A DNA stretch of 28,267 bases from Polychytrium aggregatum (taxonomy: Eukaryota; Chytridiomycota; Chytridiomycetes; Polychytriales). The stretch spans positions 1-28,267 of the forward strand of contig NW_026516510.1 of the NCBI RefSeq assembly GCF_025602895.1. The letters run 5' to 3'. The first letter of the stretch is position 1; each line of letters opens with the position of its first letter. The notes under the pieces were generated by a model that worked only from the letters and a program-made list of their open reading frames with translations, did not search any database and had not been told where the DNA came from. The position numbers were made by a program, and so were the translations under genes. This document shows, piece after piece, positions 1 to 7,937 of this stretch.

Positions 1-71
1 TCTCCGAGTTTGCTCCCTGTGCTCGGAAGAACATATCGTCTGATTAATCGGACGAAATCAACGCGAGGCTC

Positions 72-112
72 TATGAGAATCGACTAGTCCCGTTTCGACG
101 GGTATTCTCATA
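72..112. repeat. Imperfect hairpin with perfect outer and inner stems
   Basis: The outer arms TATGAGAAT (72-80) and ATTCTCATA (104-112) are exact reverse complements. Inside them CCCGT (89-93) and ACGGG (98-102) pair around a TTCG loop. Eight unpaired bases (81-88) on the left face one on the right. No gene was recognised in 1-130. The function is unknown; it could be a transposon-end or transcript hairpin. Confidence 0.6.
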
Positions 113-129
113 TCCCTTCCAGGCGAATG

Positions 130-500
130 TGCAGGTTTGGGGCAAAGTACGACTGACTCTGCAAGCATCTGGTGGCCATGTGCCTGGAGCATGGGTGTGC
201 TGTAGATCGAGACAGCAAAGTAGCCGTCGTTATCTTCAAAGAACTCGCCAAAATAAGGCCACAGCGACAGCCAGTACCGGCTCGCTCGATGCCACCAGCA
301 TGTACGTGGCGTAGTCTACTGCAGAGTAGACTTGGATGGCGAAGGCGATGGCCATTACTGCTTTGGAGGCGCTGATCTGCTGGGTGTGAAAACCTTCATT
401 CCATCGATGATGCGATTTCTGGTACGAGGGGAACGAGTATGCAGTCAGAGTGTACCTCGAGCGCATTCGTGAATGAATAAAACGACTCAATCGCACCATA
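130..500 (+). pseudogene. Sel1-repeat protein remnant, frameshifted
   Basis: From about 172 one frame reads a Sel1-like stretch (CLEHGCAVDRDSKVAVV) that closely resembles residues 384-400 of the intact Sel1 protein at 3222-4820 (CLFHGFGVAEDQKKAAV). Near 250-257 the homology moves to another frame, which continues as HSDSQYRLARCHQH, matching the HSDSQLWIGACYL stretch of the intact copy. The intact copy has six bases where this one has seven, so a one-base insertion explains the shift. No start codon or complete repeat set remains, and the frame ends near 500. A perfect hairpin (GTCTACT, GCAG loop, AGTAGAC; 314-331) lies inside. It is a decayed member of the same family, useful mainly as evidence of local duplication. 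Confidence 0.65.
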
Positions 501-756
501 CCCATGTGTCGCTGTCTGAGTCTGTGTGTGGCAGTGCAGCTTGCTCGAGTGCAGAATGTGTGAGTCGCTTGAATCGAACATTGCCACAGAGAGATGAAAA
601 GAAGTCACCGACTGTCCCAGGAATCATGGATACAATGCTGACGAGTGATACTGGAGCGGCGCAGGGCGGGAGTGAAGGAGCGACCTTCTCTAGGAAACGC
701 TCACCCATGACACCAGTGAGGATCTTTGGGGGGGATGCAAAAACCCCACGTCTCGC
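501..756. other. Stretch without a recognised gene
   Basis: This interval lies between the Sel1 remnant and the SET gene. Open frames here are short and show no family resemblance. It presumably holds the 5' flank of the SET gene. No clear TATA box or repeat was seen. Confidence 0.4.
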
Positions 757-1515
757 ATGGATTCAAAGCCGAGACCCAGGGCATTGCCACACGTAATAAT
801 CAAAACCAGTGTTCAAGCACTCAAGTCAGCCCGATCGACTGGAATGCCACCAAGGACGTCTTATTACTTCGACTATGAAAGCGATGATGTCGACTCATGG
901 GAATGCCGAATGCGGTGTGAACGCTGCGTGGTCACCAAGATCGATGGTCGACGCTGCACCCGCACGACCTGTATTGGGGTCAAGTATTGCTACTCCCATC
1001 TGGCGACGGTGAAAAACCTGCGCATCGACGACTCCACCATCCCAGGCGCAGGAAAGGGGTTGTTCGCATACAAGCATGTGTCCGCGAGTGTGTACGATGA
1101 CGGTGAGCGCGAAAGACTCGAGAATGCAGTCCTGTTCAAGAGAGGCCAAGTGATCATCGAGTACGATGGGCAGCCCATCCCTGGCCAAGAAAGACAGAGC
1201 CGATACGGAAACACCAACGCCCCATACCTCGTTGAACGCCGAATCGGGCTCAACGCGGGACGATACGAAGACGGTGCATGTCGGAGAGGAATCGGAACTC
1301 TCGCCAACCACTCGGACGACACCAACGATGTCAACGCAAAGCTCGCCCAGGATAGGGGAGTCGGAGTGGTGCTGAGGGCACTGCGAGACATTCATAATGG
1401 AGAAGAGATATTTATTGATTGCGGGAGTGCCTTTGGGCTGGACGAAGAAGATGCCGTGTTTGGTACGAAGCGCAAGACCAACACACGCGAGCGACTTGCA
1501 CGAAGCAGGACATGA
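757..1515 (+). CDS. SET-domain protein of giant-virus type
   Basis: A single-exon frame of 252 residues, with an alternative start at Met30 (844) just before the conserved part. A Cys/His-rich segment (C50, C54, C57, C67, C72, C78, H81) could bind zinc. It is followed by a SET core: GAGKGLFA at 97-104, VIIEYDG at 132-138, the asparagine-histidine signature in LANHS at 182-186, and GEEIFIDCG at 215-223. SET domains use S-adenosylmethionine to methylate lysines, usually in histones. The layout of a Cys-rich head running into SET resembles SET proteins of nucleocytoplasmic large DNA viruses and their endogenised copies in protists and fungi. The final motif normally ends Asp-Tyr; here it is Asp-Cys (C222), which may reduce or change activity. 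The neighbouring D5-like relic supports a viral source. The SET call is firm; substrate and activity are unknown. Confidence 0.8.
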   Translation: MDSKPRPRALPHVIIKTSVQALKSARSTGMPPRTSYYFDYESDDVDSWECRMRCERCVVTKIDGRRCTRTTCIGVKYCYSHLATVKNLRIDDSTIPGAGKGLFAYKHVSASVYDDGERERLENAVLFKRGQVIIEYDGQPIPGQERQSRYGNTNAPYLVERRIGLNAGRYEDGACRRGIGTLANHSDDTNDVNAKLAQDRGVGVVLRALRDIHNGEEIFIDCGSAFGLDEEDAVFGTKRKTNTRERLARSRT

Positions 1516-1561
1516 TTTGGGGGTGTCGGGCCTGGTACTCCATCGTCCTCGACAGGGGTCA

Positions 1562-2740
1562 TCAGTGCGCTCTCGCTTCTCTCGCAATGGCAGGCAAGTG
1601 ATTCAACTCCCCATTGGGCTCATACTGCTGGAGCAGCCTGAGTGTCGTCTTGAGCACCACCATGGGGCAGTCGCCGTGATCGGTCGTGAGAGCTGGGATC
1701 GCTTTCCTGACCAACGCAAAGTGTGGGTTCATGCCACTCGGGTGGGCAGGTTGCTTCGAAAAGTCTGCCAGGAAACGAACCGACCATGCTGCCAAGGGCC
1801 TTCTTGATGAGACACAGCAGATCCTCCTTGCCGCTGAGCATTTTGTCTCCCATCCAGAACAAAACGAACATCTGGGTGCATGAGGCAAAGATCAAGCACA
1901 GGGCCAGGAAATCCAGCAGGTACTCGAGGACATTCCCTTCGCACCCCACATTCCCGGACAAGAAGTGCATCACTTTCACCGTGGATGAACGATCGGCGTA
2001 GTCGTCCAAATATTCTGGCGAGAATGCAAAGGGAAGAGTGGAGGCAAATCTATCACCAGCACGAGCGGGACGGGTCTGCATGGTCATCAAGTCGAGCACG
2101 GTGCCATCGTTGAATACCACTGAGTTAGTGGCACTGTTGATCTTCTGCTGCAACCAGGCACTCTTGTGGGAAGGTGTGATCATTTGTCTCCACTCATCTG
2201 CATGTGTCTTGACGAATCTGCGATACAACGTTGGAGCCAGCATCATCCCCGCACTGCACACCTCGGCAACATGGGGGAGCAACTCCAGGCGATCGCGATA
2301 GACTGCCAAGGCAGAATGACCAATGCTCTGGAAGGAACCGCTGGGATCGACAAAGATGGCCTTGAATGCCTTGAGATGCGGGGCGATACGCCAAACTCCA
2401 TTGGAGTCGCAGACCAGGCACGCTTCTCATCGAGCCCAAAGAGGAGGAGACTTGATCATTGTCCAGCACGACCATGAAGATACCCTCTCGCATCTCGCAT
2501 CTTCCATCTCGCATATCGCAATGAAAGCCTCCTTCATTTGGGGCCTGGGTCGGGGAAGCACCAAAGGGGACACCATCGCTATCGGCGCGGGCCCACAGCG
2601 CAATGAGGCGATCAGACCCGGAGGACATGTTGAGGATGTGGGATGGGTTGGATCTCTGAGCGCCGGTGGAGAGGAGTGATATCTGGCCAGGGCATTCGAG
2701 GATGTTGCCGCGCCATGATCGATCAGCCCGAACGGCCATG
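1562..2740 (-). pseudogene. D5-like primase-helicase relic (giant-virus-like)
   Basis: The main frame, from about 2430 down to 1780, reads through without a stop. It begins with a DSNGVWRI motif typical of D5 N-terminal regions, followed by a VLDL motif and a TRPAR motif. Near 1815-1860 there is a degenerate Walker A region (WMGDKMLSGKEDLL) where the family normally has a GxxGxGKS/T P-loop. After about 1780 family resemblance continues in another frame (a GMNPHFALVR motif, matching the segment beyond Walker A), so a frameshift separates the pieces. Upstream of 2430 a stop intervenes; a further frame up to about 2740 may hold more of the N-terminus. The C-terminal ATPase part is missing. D5 proteins are superfamily 3 helicase-primases that replicate large DNA virus genomes. 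The frame breaks and altered P-loop indicate a dead copy. Related proteins also occur in phages and other mobile elements, so the exact source is inferred. Confidence 0.6.
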
Positions 2741-3221
2741 AAAGTCGCAGTTTCGAATGTTCAATCGGGGTAAAATCATGATGAACAGCCCGAAACATTC
2801 CATATGGACAGCCGAGAACAGCCGGGGAACAAGCTTCTACAGCCGAGCTTACCAACCACACCATTGAGAGAGGATGGATGGCCCATTACTGGCGACAACC
2901 CATGGAAAACAGGTATGGGATGGATGGTGATCGAGGAGGAATCGAACCTGCGACCATGGCATATCCAATTGGTTTTATCGGCTCAGGCTGGATCCCATTC
3001 GAGCCAGCACACGAAACAAGGTTTGCCCAGCCCGATTTGGCATAGGCTGCGCTCGTATGTTGCGCACCTGACACCTGTGTCTCCCACATGATACCAGGTG
3101 GCGCGGCCAGTGCTTTGCTTCGCTTTCTTTTGCCGGCGTCTGACTTGCTTTTCCAAAAATTCCATCGTCGTCTCCTGTCCATCTCCAACATCCACTTGCC
3201 TCCAATCCTGTCTCCGTCAAC
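2741..3221. other. Intergenic region upstream of the Sel1 gene
   Basis: No gene was recognised here. The last 100 bases are pyrimidine-rich on the plus strand, as expected just upstream of a fungal start codon. A short T-arm-like sequence at 2929-2960 (minus strand) did not fold into a tRNA. Confidence 0.4.
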
Positions 3222-4820
3222 ATGGCCAGCATGATCGAGTCTGCTTCAAACACGGCATCATCTGCCACTCAGCAATCACAAGCTGAAGCCAGAACAACCT
3301 CGTCGATGCCCGATATCGCCCAGTACTCACTGGAACACAACCCAGATATCTTTACAATCGTCTGTTGCAACGACAGCTTTCAGCTCGCCCTTGATTTGAA
3401 CACAATCAAGACCCTGCTCCGAGTGTGTAGGCATGCCCGACCCCTCCTGAGCTCCAAGCTGCCTCGCTTCCATAGCTGGTGTCAGAAGGCAGAACTGTGC
3501 AATCCAGACGGACAGCTATGGATCGGACTCACACCGAGCGACCAGATTGCCCTCTCCCTACACTGCAAGAATCCAGACTCAGCTGACCGGTCCTGGCTTG
3601 AAGATCAAGCCGATAAGGGCAATGCCGCTGCTTCCTATTTCCTGGCAAGGATCCTCCAAGTCGATCTCGACCAATGGAGAGTGAAATGGCCCAAGCGGCG
3701 AACCATCAAGCCGGAAATCTTCCAACACTTGCTGAATGCAGCCAAAACCAACCATTCAATGGCCCAGTCCCGCCTGGCCGAGTTTTATCACGATGAAAAT
3801 TTCTACCATCCCGTTCTCTGTATCGACTCGGCCCAGGCCCACGTCCAAGCTTTCGAGTTATATAGAAATCTTGCAGTGTGCGGAATCACTCAGGTTCAAC
3901 TTGCTCTAGGTCGATGCTACGAGAATGGCGACGGTGTCGATCAAGATTACAACACAGCCATCGAGTGGTACTCCAAGGCCGCAGATCAAGGCAGTGAAGA
4001 CGGCCGTCTCCATATCGTGTTCCTCCAGGCCTGGTTCTCGTTCATCGGTCATAGTGTCGAACAGAGCGACGCCGACGCCTTCAACTACTGGCAGGAAGTC
4101 AGCACCAAGTCCACCGATCCAGTCATCAAACCCATCGCAACGCACATGGTCGGATGGATGCACTACCTCGGCCGAGGCAGCCAGCGTGACCAGCTGAAGG
4201 GAATCACGATCATCCGCAAGAACGAATCGGATGAGTTCAACCTTGGAGAGAACGAGTGCCTTGCTGCTTGGGGGATGACCCCTTGCCACTCGCCAGCTAC
4301 TGGAAAGTTCTTCGAGTTGTGCCAGTTTGGATCGGATCGTGACTGGCTGTGCAGACATCTCGAGGCTGTGTGTCTGTTCCATGGATTCGGAGTCGCTGAA
4401 GACCAGAAGAAGGCGGCGGTCATCTTTGAGCAACTCGCCAACGACGACCACAGTGACAGTCAGTTATGGATTGGAGCGTGCTACTTGTGTCAAGCGGGAG
4501 TATCGGGGGACCACGACAAGGCATTCGAGTGGTATTGCAAGTCAGCCAACCAAGGCAACCCGTACGGGCAGTGGAAGCTTGGTGAGTCCTACTGCTATGG
4601 AAACGGAGTCACCCAGGACTTCACCAAGGCAGTCGAGTGGTATCGCAAGTCGGCCGAGCAGGGCACTCAAATGGGACAAGAAGCGCTCGGTCACTGCTAT
4701 CAAAATGGTTATGGTGTCCACGAGAACATCGACACCGCCGCCTTCTGGTACCGCAAACTCGCTGACCAGGGTTTCCATTGGGCCATCGACAGCCTCAAGG
4801 CACTCGGCAAGTGGCCCTGA
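3222..4820 (+). CDS. Sel1-like repeat protein, 532 aa
   Basis: An intact, intronless frame starting at an ATG in good context (caacATGG). After a low-complexity Ser/Thr/Gln N-terminus (1-30) and a unique region (31-125), Sel1-like repeats follow. Clear units are at about 226-262 (LALGRCYENGDGVDQD then AIEWYSKAADQG), 381-410, 415-448, 451-484 and 487-520. Each has the typical Gly-rich turn, AxxWYxKxAxxG helix and alternating small residues. Sel1 repeats form alpha-alpha solenoids related to TPRs that scaffold protein complexes in signalling, ER-associated degradation or cell-wall synthesis. No catalytic domain, signal peptide or membrane segment is visible, so the partner is unknown. A frameshifted relative lies at 130-500, consistent with an expanded local family. 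The Sel1 call is firm; no specific orthologue is claimed. Confidence 0.88.
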   Translation: MASMIESASNTASSATQQSQAEARTTSSMPDIAQYSLEHNPDIFTIVCCNDSFQLALDLNTIKTLLRVCRHARPLLSSKLPRFHSWCQKAELCNPDGQLWIGLTPSDQIALSLHCKNPDSADRSWLEDQADKGNAAASYFLARILQVDLDQWRVKWPKRRTIKPEIFQHLLNAAKTNHSMAQSRLAEFYHDENFYHPVLCIDSAQAHVQAFELYRNLAVCGITQVQLALGRCYENGDGVDQDYNTAIEWYSKAADQGSEDGRLHIVFLQAWFSFIGHSVEQSDADAFNYWQEVSTKSTDPVIKPIATHMVGWMHYLGRGSQRDQLKGITIIRKNESDEFNLGENECLAAWGMTPCHSPATGKFFELCQFGSDRDWLCRHLEAVCLFHGFGVAEDQKKAAVIFEQLANDDHSDSQLWIGACYLCQAGVSGDHDKAFEWYCKSANQGNPYGQWKLGESYCYGNGVTQDFTKAVEWYRKSAEQGTQMGQEALGHCYQNGYGVHENIDTAAFWYRKLADQGFHWAIDSLKALGKWP

Positions 4821-4985
4821 CCCCCCGAGTTCCACTCCCGAACAACAAAATCGCAAGACTGAACATGCAAGCCAAAACAGCCAGCATACTGCACCCCACA
4901 CCCATCACAAACACAATTATACCAAAGAGTGGACTTGCAAAGTTGCTCCGATCAATCGCTAAGTGATGTTGTATTTGACATCCGA

Positions 4986-5093
4986 TACATCCAATACATC
5001 CAATACATCCAATACATCCAATACATCCAATACATCCAATACATCCAATACATCCAATACATCCAATACATCCAATACATCCAATACATCCAA
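4986..5093. repeat. 9-bp tandem repeat, 12 copies
   Basis: The unit TACATCCAA is repeated twelve times without error, preceded by one imperfect copy. Because the unit is 9 bp, it translates without stops in several frames (Tyr-Ile-Gln one way, Cys-Ile-Gly the other), which creates spurious open frames. It lies in the 379-bp gap between the Sel1 gene and the LINE ORF, about 105 bp before the LINE start. Confidence 0.95.
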
Positions 5094-5199
5094 TATACAA
5101 TAGTGCTGCCCATATCCGTTGCTCATATTGATTGATAGAAGGATCCCATGATTCGACAACGACAACTCGACCACTACAATCGATACTCGTTCTGCAACC

Positions 5200-6966
5200 A
5201 TGGATGGTGGAATCGAGGATGGTGTCTCCAAGGAGCACACCATCCGAGAGATCCTGAAGAACGAAGGAGTAGACTTCATCGCAATTCAGGAAACGAAACT
5301 GGCACCGGAAGCGCGGAACCCCTTGGCCAAGGTCACAGCCCATGAGGCCCGTCGAACAGACAGCCTGGGCGGTGGACTGGCGCTGGTGTTCAACCCCGAG
5401 ACAATCGATCCCGACGACCTGAACATCGAAGAGACCGACGAGGGAAAGCTGTACACGTGGACCAGGTACGGCACCAGAACATACATCGGAAACTTTTATA
5501 TCCCCCACCCGGTGAAGACCGAAGAGTTTGCGCAAGCGGTACAGTCGATTGAAAAGTATGCGCGGATGCCCAATGCCCAAGTCATCGTGATGGGAGACTT
5601 CAACCTGTCGCTGAGCGACCTCAACGGCGGAAGGGTGATAAACAGAGCCAAGGAGACCGCCCTCACGACCACCCTGCGGAGAGCCAGGATAAAAATCATC
5701 CCACCGGCAGCGATCCCGACCCCAACTCGGATCCGGGGTAACCGAAGATCGACCATCGACTATATCTTTGTGTCGGAAGCGGAAGCCAACAACGACCCGC
5801 TCCTCAAGGTGGACATTGAAGGACAATACCTCATATCCGACCACCGCCTGATCTGGACCACTGTGAAACTCACGAGGAGTGTGTACCCAAAAGCCGACAA
5901 CTGGCAGTGGAACCTCAGACTCCTCGAGAACCCGGAGGTCTGGGAAACGTACAAGTGCGCCATTGAGCGAGTCAGCGGCCTAGTCTTAAACGAGATAGAG
6001 AGGCTCCTCCAGCCCATCCACGACGGCACCGAGATACCCATCAGCCAGGCGGAAACACAACTGGCCATGGACCAAGCATGGGAAGTCATCAAGAATGCAA
6101 TCAACACGGTGGCAGATAGCGTCCTGGGTCGATACTCGGCCAAGACGGCGACGAGGGTGTTCAAGACCTTCGTTCGGCCCATGCTCGAGTATGGACTGAC
6201 CCTCGAAGTGCTCACGAAGCAGCAAGCCGTGATACTCAGACGAGCACAGATGCACTGTCTGACCCGACTCTTCAGAGTGGTGCGGAACACATCCTACGGA
6301 GCGATGCACCTCGGATGTGGACTCATCACCCTGCCCAACCGCCTCAAGCAGCTGGCCCTCCAGAACCGAGCCGTCTGGGAAGACCGTCTGGACCACAACG
6401 ACAAGATGGTCTCGATGGTGTTGAGATATTCCCGCATCCAGCCCAGCCTGATGGATGCATCCCTCGGCTCCCAGTTCTACCTCGACGAGTACTGGCGGCA
6501 GATGATCGTGCTGAAAGAGCAGTGCCAGCCGGACTACCCGATGAAGGAGCTGTTCAGGAACGGTTACTACCAGCTCACAGGACCACCAGTCAAGCTGCAG
6601 ATTCACATCGATGACGCGCAAGGCTTCGACAGGTCAAAGGGACTGACTTCGGCCCGCACCGTGACGACGACCATGTCGGGACTGTGGGCCGAGCGAGGGC
6701 CCAAGAGAGATCGATACTATCACAACATGATGGTAAGATGGACCCTCGGTGCCTTCCCCGGACACCCATATGGCCACTATCGGCTGTGCATCTCCTGCAC
6801 GAAGAGCCGAGGAGAGTTTGTCGCGATGTGCCAGACCCATACCCAGAGCTGCGACAACCCAAGTGGCAAGAAAGTGACACCCTGGCTGACCAGGAGAAGC
6901 ATCTCATTCAGGATCAAGGGAGTGTCCGGCTGCCAAACTCTCGCTGGCTGTGTGTATCCCCAGTAG
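5200..6966 (+). CDS. LINE ORF2 derivative: endonuclease plus zinc knuckle, no RT
   Basis: An open frame of 588 residues. Residues 10-225 are an AP-type endonuclease (EEP fold): QETKL with Glu31, GDFN with Asp133 and Asn135, IDYIF with Asp187, and SDHR with Asp214-His215. The first strand, which normally carries an Asn in an NVNG-like motif, is altered, and an in-frame stop lies just upstream (5149). Residues 235-312 match the linker that precedes reverse transcriptase. From about 317 the protein jumps to the region that normally follows it (FVRPMLEYG, then RRAQMHCLTRLFR). Near the C-terminus a CCHC-like cluster appears (C530, C533, C544, H547). The FADD-box reverse transcriptase, usually several hundred residues, is absent, yet the frame is kept. 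Endonuclease and nucleic-acid binding could survive, but self-copying could not. It may be a non-autonomous element or simply a recent deletion. The clade is not assigned. Confidence 0.85.
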   Translation: MDGGIEDGVSKEHTIREILKNEGVDFIAIQETKLAPEARNPLAKVTAHEARRTDSLGGGLALVFNPETIDPDDLNIEETDEGKLYTWTRYGTRTYIGNFYIPHPVKTEEFAQAVQSIEKYARMPNAQVIVMGDFNLSLSDLNGGRVINRAKETALTTTLRRARIKIIPPAAIPTPTRIRGNRRSTIDYIFVSEAEANNDPLLKVDIEGQYLISDHRLIWTTVKLTRSVYPKADNWQWNLRLLENPEVWETYKCAIERVSGLVLNEIERLLQPIHDGTEIPISQAETQLAMDQAWEVIKNAINTVADSVLGRYSAKTATRVFKTFVRPMLEYGLTLEVLTKQQAVILRRAQMHCLTRLFRVVRNTSYGAMHLGCGLITLPNRLKQLALQNRAVWEDRLDHNDKMVSMVLRYSRIQPSLMDASLGSQFYLDEYWRQMIVLKEQCQPDYPMKELFRNGYYQLTGPPVKLQIHIDDAQGFDRSKGLTSARTVTTTMSGLWAERGPKRDRYYHNMMVRWTLGAFPGHPYGHYRLCISCTKSRGEFVAMCQTHTQSCDNPSGKKVTPWLTRRSISFRIKGVSGCQTLAGCVYPQ

Positions 6967-7048
6967 CACGGGCTTCCTTTCTCGCTGCTTATCCGAGGGA
7001 CATCAATCCTGGCACGGCCTCCCCAGTCACTCCATTCTTGCATCCTGC

Positions 7049-7084
7049 GATCTGGAACCCCCTGATCTGGAACCCCTGATCTGG
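7049..7084. repeat. 14-15 bp tandem repeat, 2.5 copies
   Basis: GATCTGGAACCCCCT (7049-7063), GATCTGGAACCCCT (7064-7077) and a partial GATCTGG (7078-7084). It lies 83 bp after the LINE stop codon and may be the element's 3' tail. Confidence 0.85.
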
Positions 7085-7937
7085 TTCTGTGGGTCGTGGT
7101 TGGAATGCGGCTCCGTTGCCAGGGGCAGCCAAGCCACACGCCAGCCCACCACTTAAAATCCGCGCCCGCTTCCCGCAGATGCCTCGTTTCATTGCAGCGA
7201 GATCTCCCTTTCCTGGGCCTCCGCCTGCTTGTGCAAGTGGTAAGTTTGCCTGCCACATTGGCTCTCTCTCTCTCTGGTTTCAACCGAGCCGCTCTGCAGC
7301 CAGCTGATGACCAAATAATCTGCAATACCGAGGTCATTTTGGCTGTGGCAAGCCGGTCGAGACGGTTGGATATTTGGTTCGCCGCCCTCCCTGCAAAACT
7401 GCCCAGTCGCTATGAAGACTCACCAATACATTACACTTGATCTGATGGCTGACCAGTGTGCAGCGTCTTTTTACTTCCTGGTGTCCCCTGCTAACAGTCA
7501 CATCCGTCTCACTCGCTGCTCCTAGGTCCTTGGTATGCAACGATGGAGTGCGCTGAGGTTGAATCGGGCTAGATCGAGCTGGATCGGGCAGGTGGAGGGG
7601 AGTGAGGCTGAGGCGTCGGCATGGTGCGCAAGAGTGAGCCGGAAATCCCTGTTTGAAACATGGCCGGCGGTCTGAATATACACCGATTCATCCATGGCAA
7701 TGTTCCGAAGCTTTGGGCCTGGAATCGCAACATCCGGTGACTGGGAGCCAAATGGTCGCTCGTATGATGTGCGAGATCGGTGTTTTCAGGATCGACTTCT
7801 TATTCCCAGACACGGTTGTTGATAAGCGAGTCTCCGTCGACGGCCGATGGTAACGGCGCTTACGGGGTTGGTGGAGGAGAGCTGCTCCATCGCAGCAGAC
7901 GTTGCCAGCCCGGAAGCCTTGCTGGCCTGTGCAAGCC
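7085..7937. other. Intergenic region between the LINE and ADAT2
   Basis: No gene was recognised on either strand. It should include the 3' untranslated region of the minus-strand ADAT2 gene. A short CT repeat (about 7261-7273) and several GATCGGG-like words near 7565-7595 are present. Open frames here show no coding pattern I recognise. Confidence 0.4.

Larger units (their letters stand above)
5094..7084 (+). mobile_element. Non-LTR retrotransposon (LINE), internally deleted
   Basis: The body is the ORF2-derived gene at 5200-6966. The left boundary is uncertain: the 9-bp tandem array ends at 5093 and could be the insertion target or the tail of an earlier element. On the right, a short tandem repeat of GATCTGGAACCCCT-like units (7049-7084) resembles the simple repeats that end many LINEs and is taken as the possible 3' terminus. 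No ORF1 and no reverse transcriptase are present. Target-site duplications were not identified. Confidence 0.6.

Noticed and set aside
2929..2960. tRNA-like 3' end on the minus strand (GGTTCGATTCC followed by CACCA)
   Set aside because: The T-stem has a mismatch, no matching 5' acceptor strand was found within range, and the anticodon and D arms do not form.
4795..5844. Long minus-strand frame with Cys-Ile-Gly repeats
   Set aside because: It is produced by translating the 9-bp array and runs antisense to the LINE endonuclease.
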